Positions 20,677 to 32,189 of a DNA stretch of 64,000 nucleotides are shown here, one piece after another (position 1 is the first letter of the stretch; every line of letters begins with the position of its first letter). Under the pieces are notes generated by a model. The model saw only the letters and a list, made by a program, of their open reading frames with translations. It was not told where the DNA came from and made no database searches. The translations under genes and the position numbers were made by a program. The stretch is taken from assembly GCA_038373865.1 (NCBI GenBank), contig JAXGGA010005874.1, positions 1-64,000 of the forward strand, in the 5' to 3' direction. This stretch comes from Uloborus plumipes. Its lineage: Eukaryota > Arthropoda > Arachnida > Araneae > Uloboridae.

Positions 20677-21602
20677 CACAGTGTTTCGATTAGTGTAAGC
20701 TAGGTGGACAAAAGTCAAGTTCGGAATTCTAAAATTCGGCATTGGGATAATGTCAACAATACACCAAAACATGATACTTCATTATTTGTTTATGTCTAAC
20801 TCACTTCCGCCAGGTGAGTATTAAGGGCTGAAGCTAAGGATCTCTTTGTTTTAGAATAAAGCAATTGAGTTCTAGACATCAATTTAAGTACATAAAATTT
20901 AAGTTTTCCAAATTTTATATGATTTAATTGTTCAAGATGGGTGTTATTTATACTGGTAAGTGCGAGTTTTGCCTAATTAAATTATTCTATCTGATAATTA
21001 AGTAATATTAAGAAAAACATTTTAAGATGAACAAAATATTTTTGCTTGTTTCGAAACTTTCACGTGACGGGAAACACTTGTCCCCGTTTGTCCCCGGGCT
21101 AAATTTTCTGTATACAATAGCTGCACCTTTCCCATTATTAATAAGCCGTATTATAGGCAGCACACTCGAGTACAACATATTTTTTTCTAGAGTACTTTCT
21201 TTCGAGGAGGGATTTCTTTGAAGAATGGTTGAAGCCCCCAAAAGGAGAAAAAACTATATTCTCTTCGAAATCTTTTCTTCTAAATTTAATTTTGAAAACC
21301 TTACATAGGACTCTGAAAGAAAAATCAGGAAAAAGTTAGCTAACTATTCCTCCAAAATTTCTGATAAATGGGTCTCTGCGGAAAATCAAAGCAGCGTTTT
21401 TTGGCAACTAATGCAAACTGGCTTGACAAAGACATAAAATTCGAAGTTGAATGTGCTGTGCCGCAACCTTTCATATCATTTCAAGGTTCTACTAATGTAG
21501 GAAGAACACGGAAAAAATTTGAGCTCTTATCCAGAAATATGTAAAAATGACGAAAAATAATTTTGTCCAGCTAGCTAACATTAATCGAAACACTGTGAGA
21601 CG
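20672..21602. mobile_element. Transib-like element (20677-21597), TSD AGACG
   Basis: A 921-bp element lies in the hAT gene. Its ends are inverted: CACAGTGTTTCGATTAGTGT at 20677, mirrored at 21597, with about 37 similar bases. The duplication AGACG is 5 bp and exact. CAC(A/T)RTG ends and 5-bp GC-rich duplications are the signature of Transib, the superfamily ancestral to RAG1; CACAGTG equals the V(D)J heptamer. No transposase is seen inside. Confidence 0.8.
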
Positions 21603-21634
21603 TGGGAAATTTCTTCAGAATTGATGGCCTGAAC
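21603..21634 (-). pseudogene. hAT transposase piece 4
   Basis: A 32-base island between two inserts encodes AINSEEISHV and fits in frame to both neighbours. Its flanks are the duplications AGACG and GCCTGAAC. Confidence 0.75.
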
Positions 21635-22108
21635 CGGGGCCTCCGTGACTAGCGCGCGCTCTTTCCTTTCGCTCGCGCTCCTTCTTTCCGGGCCCGGAAC
21701 TGAGTTTGGATGACTCACGCTAAGCGATCGTAGGAAGAGCGTTTGCTTCGTTGGCTTACAAGCAGCTAGCTAGTAATTGCACTTTCAAAACGCAAATTGA
21801 ATTTTCTTGACATGTTCAAATTCATGAATATTTACTTTAGATTGTAATAAAAAAAACCCCGCAGTTTTGATACATCTATTTTCTGAAAAGAGGGTAAAAT
21901 TCCGAGAAAACTTCAGAATAATACTTTATAATATAAACAGGACAAAAGTCTCATCACTAAAAAAAAAAAAAATGAATTATTGCATGTTATAAATAGACAT
22001 AAAACATAAGAGAATATTAAACATAGACGTAAGAAAATAAGTAGACAAAGTACTTGAAATTTATTTTATTCATTTGTTATTCAAACATCAATATGCTCTT
22101 GAGCTGAG

Positions 22109-23384
22109 TAGGGTCACCTGGGGTAATTCCTGGTCAAAAAGCATTAACATCCAATTATCACAAAATCTGTCTAAGTTAGAGTTACAAATTTTGGTATGGA
22201 GGAAGCACATTGGGATGTCCATCGAATAAAATACTCATGCTATCAACAATACATAATGAACTTGAGTAATTGTCGTTAATTAGTGACCAGGAATTACCCC
22301 AGAGATGGGGTAATTCCTGGCCACTTACGGAGCAATTATTGGTCACTCAAATGATTGATGAAAATGCATACATTTCGTATGCACATTATTAATACAAGTT
22401 CTTAAACTAATTAGATAAAGAATTTATTTATATATATAGCTAATTAAACACTGTATTTAGTTTTTTTAAGGAAGAATGCAATTGTTTTCAACATAATAGC
22501 TTTACTTAATAAAACTTAGCCAAAATACTTTTTATACACTTTGTATGCAATAGCTACAGCTTTTATATCTGTTGTGAATGAATCTTCACCTACTAAATAA
22601 ATAGGTCCATAAAAAATATGGTGCACATGCACCATACACACTGAGCACATGCTTCTGTCTGTTATGAACAGGTTAAGGTGAACAGTTAAGTGAATAGTAC
22701 AATGCAGTTACAATTAAGCATTTTTCTTAGTATAATTAAGAATAATTATTAAAACTTATAAAATAACTGGATGAAATTTAACAAAGAAAAATTCAGTATA
22801 TTGTATACTTATCATTAACAGAATAAGAATGTTACATTGCGGTTACAGTTAACTTTGCAGTTAAGGCTCACAGAGTTACATATAGTTTAAATCAATAACA
22901 TATGTCAATAATAGGTGAAATAATAATCCATAAATATTAAAAAAAAGGACTGACCAGGAATTACCCCACTGACCAAGAATTACCCCAGTAGCCAGGGGCA
23001 TTATTTGGAGCCTTCCTGCAAATTATTCAAAACAATAATGGTAAATCCAAAACTATTTTTCAGTAACTGACATGGTACCTAATTCAACCAAAAAAACGAA
23101 AAAGAAAAATATTCAGAAGTTTGAGTTTGATTACGATCTTTGTACAAATGTATCAAAACTAAGGCCAATCTTGTTTTACGAAATTTAACAAGCGATTTTA
23201 AAAAGATTTTTTTTTTCAAACTAAATACACAGTCAACTCATAATTAAGTAATGAATTGCAATGAAGATAGTTCAGAGTACCTCTGATTTTTTTCATTTTG
23301 CTGAAGGATTATTAAGACATAAAAAGGACTGACCAGGAATTACCCCAGAAACTTGCTGACCAGGAATTGCCCCGGGTGACCCTA
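22109..23384. mobile_element. TA-flanked non-autonomous element E3 (22111-23382)
   Basis: A 1272-bp element begins GGGTCACCTGGGGTAATTCC and ends with the complement (GGAATTGCCCCGGGTGACCC). TA lies on each side. The motif GACCAGGAATTACCCC occurs seven times in either orientation, near 22120, 22284, 22305, 22951, 22970, 23329 and 23355, including a near-perfect palindrome at 22283-22323. There is no coding capacity. Confidence 0.85.
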
Positions 23385-23647
23385 AATCCCATTTATAGTT
23401 ACAGTTTCATTTGAAAGACAAGTGTTCTGCTGCAATTGTTTAGCTAAAGGGTTTTAATAAACTTCATTGAAAGCGTTTAGAATTATTAACATGAAATAAC
23501 CAACAATATTTGTTCAAAAAATACTATAACAGGTTTAAGAGAAGAAACCTTAGAAAATGTTATCTATATATTTAAAACAATCTATATAAACAAAATTTAG
23601 TAAAAAAGCATAAAGAATATGTTTTATAAGAAGAAAAAAAAAAGAGG

Positions 23648-24292
23648 CTATTTTTCATTTGAACTAAAGGCAAGAACATCATATTTACGTTTTTTTGAAC
23701 TTAAGAAAAAATCATTTTTGTTAAGCGTGTAGTTGTTCAAGAATATATTTAGAAAAATATTTACAAATTTAACACCTATGTCAAATTTTGAAAGGTGACA
23801 AACATCGCACAAACCCAGACATATACCCAATTCAATTTTTTTTTTTTTTTTTTTTTGTTATTAAATCTTTAAAACCTTTTTTGCATTTGATTCATGTAAA
23901 AACACTTCATACTCATCACTTAAAAAAAATTAGACACTTTATAACAAACAAGAAAAATCTTCACTATTTCAACATCAGGATATGTTAAATTCCCTCGGTC
24001 AATCATTAACAAGTATGTTTCAGTCAATTCACCAGCGATTTCAAATATGACTTCTTTGTCTGTAGTGAATAGATTTATACAAGAAGAACAAGTAACTTTG
24101 TACTTCATCTTGTATGCAGCATACCCAGATAAGTACACAAATACAGGAATTAGAGGTACTTCCTCTTCAGAATACGAGAGAAAATCTATACCTGTTAACT
24201 CAATATTGAAGGTTACATCGCTTTCATCCTCTTGGAAATCAATAAGAAAGTTTTTTAAAGAGAAACTACCAAATTTGCTGGAATGTTACTGA
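23648..24292 (-). pseudogene. Transposase C-terminal fragment (P/THAP9-like?)
   Basis: Open minus-strand frame: IPVFVYLSGYAAYKMKYKV, CSSCINLF, then MIDRGNLTYPDVEIVKI. This follows the YxxGYxxxKL - CxxC - RGGLxxPS pattern at the C-terminus of P/THAP9-type and related transposases. After a T-run of about 22 at 23837-23858, a second frame ends FVNIFLNIFLNNYTLNKND and SSKKRKYDVLAF, typical of the extreme C-terminus. The N-terminal half is absent. Confidence 0.6.
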
Positions 24293-24444
24293 ATTAAACT
24301 CTTTAAACGCAGTCTTGGAAATGCTTCTTGGATCGCTTAGCGTGACGTCACTCAGTGCGCCACCTAGGTTGTTCCAGGCCCGGAGAGCTAAGAAAGCGCG
24401 CGAAAGGAAAGAGCGCGCGTTTGTCACGGAGGTCCCGCCTGAAC

Positions 24445-24598
24445 TAATTCAGTCATTTAATGAACTGCAGATCGTTCAATTCCTTTTGGTTCTTCTAGGC
24501 ACCTTAACCTAAAGAACCCTCTGGAGTCACACAGTGTGGCAAGCCCCAAAATTTTTGACATTGATGACTGAACATCATACCTTTCCTCCAAAGGAGCC
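24445..24598 (-). pseudogene. hAT transposase piece 3
   Basis: It reads EERYDVQSSMSKILGLATLC and then DSRGFFRLRCLEEPKG, equivalent to the LATLLDPRFK block of hAT enzymes, followed by a TAA and MTELVQ. Removing LINE copy 2 joins it in frame to IKGAILAPL of piece 2. Confidence 0.8.
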
Positions 24599-24803
24599 CC
24601 CCCCCCCCCGTTGTCCGTTTACCTTGTCGTGGTGGGGGGGCTTGCGGTGTGGTGAGTTCGGGGCGAGCTCTTGGGCGGAGTCGTGACCCCCAGTTGCTCA
24701 AACAGAATATCGGCGGGAAGGGATTTGTTTCTCCTTCCTTCCCCCATCACACTTACCAAATTTCGGAACAAAAAACCCAAGCCAAGGTGTGTCAACCGTG
24801 CCG

Positions 24804-27479
24804 ATGGCTGCGTGGTACCGGGGCAAAGCGGTATCTCATACGGGAGGCTTCAGGGCTAGCTGGCGAACCCTGTCGTATCTAGCCTTACCCCTGTGTAGGG
24901 GGGCTACGCAGGGGCTCGACCCCACTTTTTCCCCCCAGTTCTCCGGTCCAGTTGTGGATTCTGAAATTAAAAACCCTTCTCCCCCTTGTGGGGAGCGTCA
25001 ATTGATATCGAGCAGTACAGCAAAATTCTTTATTATTAAACGATCTGACCCAAACCAAAATCTCACTAAAGTGTCACCATTTATAATCAACAAAGCACTA
25101 GTACATCAAATAGGAGAATTTGAATCAGTAAAAAAATTACGCAGTGGCGAACTTCTCCTTGAAATCAAAAATCAAAGCCAAATTAAACCTTTGTTTTCTA
25201 TGAAGCAAATAGGCTCATATCTCGTCACTGTTACCGAACATTCCACCTTAAACTTTTCTCGGGGAATCATTTCGGAGCCTGATCTCCTCTACACTCAAGA
25301 GACAGAAATCTTAGAGGAGATGAAAGACCAGCACGTGAGTGGAGTTAAAAGAATTACCATCCGACGCAATGGAGAAATACTACCTACTAAACACGTCATC
25401 TTAACTTTTAGGACTCCTAACCTCCCACCACGCGTCAAAGCTGGCTACCTCTCTTGCCCAGTACGGCCCTATATGGGTGATTCTACGATCAATGCGTTTT
25501 TTGTGTCCCCAAAGAAAAAATAATCTGTTTAATTTCACACTCATTATATCACTATTGGCCGCTATTTTTATGATTGTAGTGGTAAGGGTCAGACGAAATT
25601 TAAATTTTTGGGGGGGTTTATCGATACCAGGGGAAAATGCGTTGCCAGGGGAGTGACACTATTGGCTAAATTCTTATTTGATTTACTATTATTTCACTTA
25701 TTTTTCGGTATAAAATCAGAGTATGGACTCATTTCTATAAGACCTGTATTCAAAAAAAATTTTCGCGTTGTAATAAAATAAAAAAAATCGATCTTGAAAA
25801 CACGACATGTTGCATACAAGTCGCACCGCAGATCCCAAATAAAAACACTTCCCGCATTATTTACATTCATTCAAATTACTTTCACAGGGGCAATTAAGAT
25901 TAAAAATGAAATTAATTATGCTTATAACACAGTTTTAATGTATATTTACCCTTTTTTGGAACAAAACTGTCAGGGGAGTGACGCCAGAGAAGTGACAAAA
26001 TCACACATTACCTATAAAAACAACATCACGTGTTCTTCTTACCAGAACTTCACGTAAACCGTGATGTCTGCACACAATGAGCATTACATTATACATACGA
26101 ACACTTATGTAACGATGAAATATAAAAAGTTATACTTACCAGGGGAAATACTACAGCGACTGGCCCAGTAAGCTTTGAGGCACTTTCAACAAGAACCGAT
26201 GCAATAATATTCGATTTTTTTTAAAACCACGTAGCTTGTTTTTAACTTTACTTAGTATTACACTGGTTATTCGCAATCAACGTCATCCTTATGCATTTTT
26301 TATGCGAAATTTCAGTCTTTGAAGTTCGCCAGGTGGAGGTGACACTGTTGTTATGGCCCGTTGAAAAGTGTATTTTTTAAAAATAATAATAAATATTTTT
26401 TCAATGTTTACTGATGAAATATGTTTCTCTGTTAATGTAAGTGTATGACTATGGCAAAAAACATTATGCCAAGTTAGCAAAAATTGATCGTCGAACATGT
26501 TTGTATAAAAACTAGTATTTGGACAGGCCAGGGTAGTATACATTTATGACTATTTTCAGCTATAAATGATAAAATAAAATAATTGTAGTGAATTAATTGG
26601 GTGGTCCATATAAAAGATAATAGTCTGTAATGCTTAAGCATACAAAAACAATAATAAAATCAGTTTTACATGAAGTTTTTCCATTGGCCGTCTAAATTCA
26701 AATAGCGTAGAATCACCCATATACCAAATCCACTTCGATGTTTCAAGTGTCAAAGATTTGGGCATTCTAAGACCGTGTGCCGTGGAGTTAACACATGTGC
26801 CAAATGTGCTGAACCCGGCCATGACAGTGATGGCTGTACCAAAGAGCACAAATGTGTAAACTGCAAGGGAGATCATCCATCTTACTCCAAAAAATGCTCC
26901 AAATGGCTTCTTGAGAAAGAAATCCAAATCATAAAAACGACTCGAAATCTATCTTACCCTGAAGCACGGAAAATTGTTGATTCTCGTACACCAACAACAG
27001 GAATATCTTATGCTGCTGCAGTAAGAAAGGTTTACAAAAGTTCCAGCACACAAACAGAGGCACAAACACAACCTAATTCTGACAAAACTTACCTATCTCC
27101 GAATAAAAAATCCAGTAGTTCAAAATCTTCCCCGAACAAACCAAATGAAAATAAAACACAAATAGAGAAAGTAAAACCTGCTGAATCTCTTCTTACAAAT
27201 AAACCAAATGGAGATAATTCTAAAAAATGTACTGAAAAAAAGAAAATCATAAAAGTACGTGCTAAAATCGGAGCTACCTCTAAACAGAGGTATTTCTTAA
27301 CATTTCCTAATCTTTATAATTTCAAAAGAGAGGATTTCTTGTTACCTAACAAGAAAACTATACTAACTAAAAATTATCATAAGGCAGTTGTTCCCCTCCA
27401 TGAGGATGTTGATGATGTAGAATTTCAAGAGCTGCCGCCATCCGAAGATGAGGGATGGACGGACGTCCCTGCTTCATGA
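24804..27479 (+). pseudogene. LINE copy 2 ORF1 split by element E2
   Basis: The gag-like ORF1 starts at 24804 (MAAWYRG) and is open to the insertion at 25475. It resumes after the second ATAT at 26723 and runs to TGA at 27477-27479. All three zinc knuckles are kept (CFKCQRFGHSKTVC, CAKCAEPGHDSDGC, CVNCKGDHPSYSKKC). Without the insert the frame is intact, so the transposon is the only lesion. The stop again overlaps the ORF2 ATG at 27476. Confidence 0.9.
25471..26722. mobile_element. Non-autonomous DNA element E2, copy A (25475-26718)
   Basis: A 1244-bp element with ends GGGTGATTCTACG and the complement CGTAGAATCACCC. The 4-bp duplication ATAT sits at 25471-25474 and 26719-26722. The intact site (CCCTATATACCAAATCC on the sense strand) is present in LINE copy 1, proving the boundaries. 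Motifs like CCAGGGGAGTGACAC recur near 25652, 25970 and 26325, with weaker forms at 25633, 26139 and 26527. No ORF of interest. Confidence 0.93.
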
Positions 27480-30400
27480 GCTGCCTCTTTTTCTTTTGGC
27501 CGTTTTTCTTTTCCTTTTCATTCATGGCCCTGAGCATCCTTTCTTGGAATTGTCAGAGTTACTCGCATAATGTCACGGACGTCAAAGATCTTATCGAATG
27601 TCATCAACCGGCCATTTTCTGTCTGCAAGAAACATTCTTGTCGCCTGTTGACCGACCGAAACTGAAAGGGTTCGACATGTACCGCAAGGACTGCTTATTA
27701 GGTGATCGTCGTTGTGGAGGAGTGGCGATGCTAATCTCTAGTGATTACGCATCTAGCCATCTCGATATCAACACATCCCTTCAGGCAGTAGCTGCGCGTG
27801 TACACCTTCGCTCGCTGGTCACAGTCTGTTCTGTGTATATTCCACCTTCTTATGATTTGAGAAGTGTGGAATTGCAGACATTGATAGATCAACTTGTACC
27901 CTCTTATATCATCTTGGGGGATTTCAATGGCCACAACCCTCTCTGGGGGAGTCCAGACTCCAACAGTAGAGGTTTGATTATAGAAAATTTTATTTGTGAC
28001 AATGATCTTTGTGTTCTTAATAACGGTGAAAACACTTATTTCCATCTTCCTTCGCAGTCTTACCATGCCATCGATTTGTCAATATGCTCACCTTCACTTC
28101 TGCCACACTGGGATTTCGAAGTGGAAAGTTGTTTCTACACCAGTGGCCACTTCCCGATCAAGTTAACATCTACTGGACGCTGCAGCTACAATGAGCAGCA
28201 GCAAGCCCGTTATCGTCTTGATCGAGCTGATTGGGCAGCATTTACCCAGTTGGCAGAAATAACATCGGAAGTTGTGAACGAAACTGACATTGATGTAGCT
28301 GTAAGCCGAGTAACCGACATTATCATGAATGCAGCAAAAGTTGCTATACCAAGAACCACCAAGAGGAGAATAAAATTTCCGAAGCCTTGGTAGAACTCTG
28401 ATTGCCAGGCAGCCTATAAAAAACAGAAAAAAGCATGGAACACGTTTCGTCGATATCCCACCACACAAAATCTTGTATCACTCAAACGAGCTCGGGCTGA
28501 AGCTCGGAGGATTCGGCGAAAAAGCCAACGGGACTCCTGGCAAACATATGTCAGCACAATCACGACGTCCACCCCATCCAAGACCGTTTGGGGCAAAATT
28601 AAAAAAATCGTTGGTAATTATCAAACATCTTGTGCTCCCATACTTAAGAAAAATGGTCAAACAATATCTGGTCTCAAAGAGGTGGCTGACTGCTTGGGGA
28701 CACATTTGTCAGAAGTCTCCAGAGCAGACAAGTATGATTCAAAGTTTTTAGCTCTCAAATCGCTTAAGGAAAGAAAAATCCTTAATTTTAATTCAAACAT
28801 TTTAGACTCATATAATACCGATTTTACTTTTAAAGAACTTCTTATAGCTTTGCAAAAAACCCACAATACTTCACCTGGTCCTGATGAAATACATAATATT
28901 ATGCTGAAAAATTTAAGTAAACCCTCTTTAGAATATATACTACATCTTTTCAATAGAATTTGGACTGCACAACGTTTTCCGACCATCTGGACTCAAGCAA
29001 CAATAATACCATTACTGAAACCAAATAAACCACCCAATCAACCTGAAAGCTATAGACCTATAGCCCTTACTAGTTGTCTATGTAAACTGATGGAGCGTAT
29101 GGTTAACGCCGACTAATTTTCATTCTGGAGTCAAATCATCTACTATCCTCATTTCAAAGTGGATTCAGGCACGGCAGGAGCACTATAGACAATTGGATGC
29201 TTCTTGAAACATCAATCAGAGAAGCATTTCTTAAACGTAAACATCTTGTGAGCGTATTCTTTGACATTGAAAAGGCATATGACCGTACTTGGAGATATGG
29301 GATCCTCAAAACTCTGCACGAGTATGGGTTGCGAGGTAACCTACCTATATTTATCTCCAATTTTCTCAAATACCGAACTTTCCGTGTACGTGTCAAGTCT
29401 ATTCTGTCTGATACCTTCATCCAAGAAGAAGGTGTACCCCAGGGAAGTGTGTTGAGCGTAACTCTTTTCGTTATTGCAATTAATAGCTTAATCGAGCAAC
29501 TTCCCCCCACTGTCAAGGGTACTATGTTCGTTGATGATTTTCAAATCTCTTTCTCACCGACGAACATGAGTATCATAGAAAGACAGCTCCAAATAGCTAT
29601 TAATAAAATCTCTCAATGGGCGGATGAAAATGGTTTTGCTTTCTCTGCTCAAAAAACCTTTTGCATACATTTCTGTCGTAAGAGAGGGCTTCATCTTGAC
29701 CCAAATTTACTGCTCAATAATCAACCGATATCTGTTCAAGATCAAGGAAAGTTCCTTGGCCTGACTCTCGATAATAGATTCAAATTTTTGCAGCATATAC
29801 AGGATTTAAAAAAGAAATGCACATTAAAATTAAACATTCTCAGGGTCTTAGCTAACACTTCTTGGGGTGCTGATACAGAATCCATGTTACGCATTTACAG
29901 GGCTCTTATACGCTCAAAACTTGATTACGGTTGTCAGGTTTATGGCTCCGCAGCCAAAAGCTATCTGAAAGCTCTGGATCCAATACATAATCAGGCTTTG
30001 CGCATTTGCACAGGTGCCTTTAGAACATCACCTGTTAATAGTCTATATATATTAGCACACGAACCTTCACTTAGCAATAGAAGACTTAAACTTTCTCTAA
30101 ATTTTTATTTTAAAATCAAACCAAATACGAACCATCCGTTGCATTTACATGTTTTTCACCCGTCGAATACTGATTTGTTTTTACGTCGTCCTTTGGTCAC
30201 CCCAACATTTGGGATCCGAATGAGACAGGCGCTTCATTTACTGCAAATTCCGGATTTTAATACATACAATACTCCAGAACTTATTGAACCATGGAGCGAA
30301 TGTAACATTTCTGTTCTCCATGATTTTGATAAGTTTAAAAAAGACACCACAACCGATTCAGTTTTTCAACAACTCTACTATGATGTAAAAGAAAAATACT

Positions 30401-31209
30401 CAATGTATCAGGAAATTTTCACAGACGGATCAAAGTCTAATGATCACGTTGGCTTTGCCGCAATAATTGATGGACAAATCATTTCGCAACAATTAAATAC
30501 TTCATGTTCAGTCTTCACTTCCGAAATTAAAGCTATTGCCACGTCCTTACAAACAATAGCCCAATCACATTATAAAAACTGGATAATATACAGTGATTCA
30601 AAAAGTTCATTAGATGCTATTACAAACTGCAGCAGCAATAGTCATCCTGTACTTATTCAATCTTTCAAATTATATCGTAGTCTAAAGGAGAATAATTTTA
30701 AAATTTTATTTTGTTGGATCCCTGGTCATGTGGGCATTGCTGGCAATGATACAGCCGATACAGCTGCCAAAGCTGCAAATGCCCGGGCTGAAGACCTTGT
30801 TCCTTTTGCAGATATTAAGAACTGCATTACAAACAGTCTTAACAAACACTAGCAGAATGAATGGGATGGTGAAACACAAAATAAACTGCATGCCATCCAG
30901 CCCTCAACAAAAGGTTTCAAATCCTTAATTATTAAAAGAAAGGAACAAGTAATAATAACCCGTCTACGCATCGGCCATACCAGATTCACTCACAAATACC
31001 TCCTTTGTCATGAACCAGCCCCACTATGCAACACATGCAATGTTAATCAGACAGTGTTACATATTTTATGTAACTGCCCGAATTTTAATCATATGCGTAT
31101 TAAATATTTTAATAATTTTTATCCATCTTTGACGGAAATACTTGGGGATACACCTCATCCTAATTTATTTCATTTTTTACATGACATAGGTTTTATTTCT
31201 CTAATTTAG
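27476..31209 (+). pseudogene. LINE copy 2 ORF2 with two stops and a frameshift
   Basis: Endonuclease, RT and RNase H as in copy 1. Three lesions are visible: TGG to TAG after FPKPW at 28391-28393, a one-base deletion in the RT at about 29112 (RMVNA then RLIF in the next frame), and TGG to TAG after SLNKH at 30850-30852. Catalytic motifs (GDFNGH, FFDIEKAYD, FVDDF, TDGSK) remain, so the decay is recent. Confidence 0.9.
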
Positions 31210-31577
31210 TGTTTTTTTCTGGGTCATCTTGTTGATTTCGTCTTTGTTTCGTTATGTGTTTCTGGTTTATATGTGTCAGTTAAAAAAAAAAAAGTTTTAT
31301 ATGTTATCATTATTTGTTATGCATTTCTGTTTTTAATTAGTCACCTCTCAGTTTTTGCTTTCATCTTAACATTTGAAATTTTAAACTTTGTATGTGTCTT
31401 GTACTGAAATGTTTTTAAAATTTTAAAGGTTTTATGTCCATTGTATTTTAGATGATTTTCGCTGACATCTCTTCATTTTTTAAATAAAATTATCGTTTGG
31501 CGCAGTATAGCCTAAAAAGGCTCTTGCGCCAATAAATTCAATACAACCAACCAACCAACCAACCAACCAAAGGAGCC

Positions 31578-32189
31578 AAAATTGCCCCTTTGATGAGGAG
31601 TTGTTGTAGCTGCTGCTTTATTCTGGAGTAAAGTGGTAGAACTGATGAAGCAGTAATGTAGTTACTGCCACTTAAAGTTTTGGTCATAACCTCCAGCAGG
31701 GAAGTGGCAGAGACAAAATCCTCAATGGCACTAACTTCAGCCCCCTCCAGCAGCAAATGCTTCTTCTCACTATACGACATCAGCGTTTTGCAGAGAGCCA
31801 ACTGGTTATGCAAAAATCTGTGACACAGTTTCACAGTGCTCCACCACCTTGTTTGGCAGGCACTGGGGAGAGTCATTAGGTCCATATTTAGTTCCGACTG
31901 TGGCTTTATGAAGATCTCTCTTCATTTTCCAACTGTGTGCTATGCTACTTTGCAGACACTTCAGTCTTGAAACAGCTCTCTTTAACTCGGGAATGTCCAA
32001 AGCCTTGTTCACCCCAATGTTTATACTGTGTGCAAAACAAAATATATTTGGCACTTGCAAATCTGTCGCTGCTTTTACAACATTTCCTCCATTGTCAGTT
32101 GTAATTGCACATATATTGCGCATATTTACTCCCCACTCTGACATAACATCTTAACCTATACAGGAGATAATGTCAGCGGTATTATCTCC
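31578..32189 (-). pseudogene. hAT transposase piece 2 (catalytic core)
   Basis: It reads MSEWGVNMRNICAITTDNGG, FCFAHSINIGVNKALDIPEL and, after a frameshift near 31870, CQTRWWSTVKLCHRFLHNQL. These are the second Asp region, the CxxH region and the TRW block of hAT transposases. The right end is at the TTATCTCC duplication. Confidence 0.85.

Larger units (their letters stand above)
21627..24444. mobile_element. P- or hAT-like element (21635-24436), TSD GCCTGAAC
   Basis: A 2802-bp element with inverted ends (CCTCCGTGAC followed by a GCGCGCTCTTTCCTTTCGC tract on both sides, and CACGCTAAGCGATC further in). The 8-bp duplication GCCTGAAC is exact. It carries the C-terminal part of a transposase on the minus strand at 23648-24292 and a nested TA-flanked element at 22111-23382. 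8-bp duplications suit both P and hAT; the protein points towards P/THAP9-like or Kolobok-like enzymes. Confidence 0.75.
24588..31577 (+). mobile_element. LINE copy 2 (24599-31566), interrupted and inactive
   Basis: Same family as copy 1 and closer to it than to copy 3. The target duplication is AAAGGAGCC, extendable to CCAAAGGAGCC (24588-24598 and 31567-31577). It has a 5' C-run and GC-rich leader, a 3' hairpin near 31498-31531 and a (CAAC)n tail. E2 copy A sits in ORF1; ORF2 has two stops and a deletion. Confidence 0.93.

Noticed and set aside
22283..23382. CRISPR-like array of GACCAGGAATTACCCC repeats
   Set aside because: Repeats are irregularly spaced, occur in both orientations and coincide with transposon ends in a eukaryotic sequence.
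26080..26543. 84-codon minus-strand frame in E2
   Set aside because: Too short, unlike any transposase, and no support beyond being open.
31540..31566. CAAC tandem repeat as an independent microsatellite
   Set aside because: It is the 3' tail of LINE copy 2; the equivalent lies at the end of copy 3 and, as CAAA, in copy 1.
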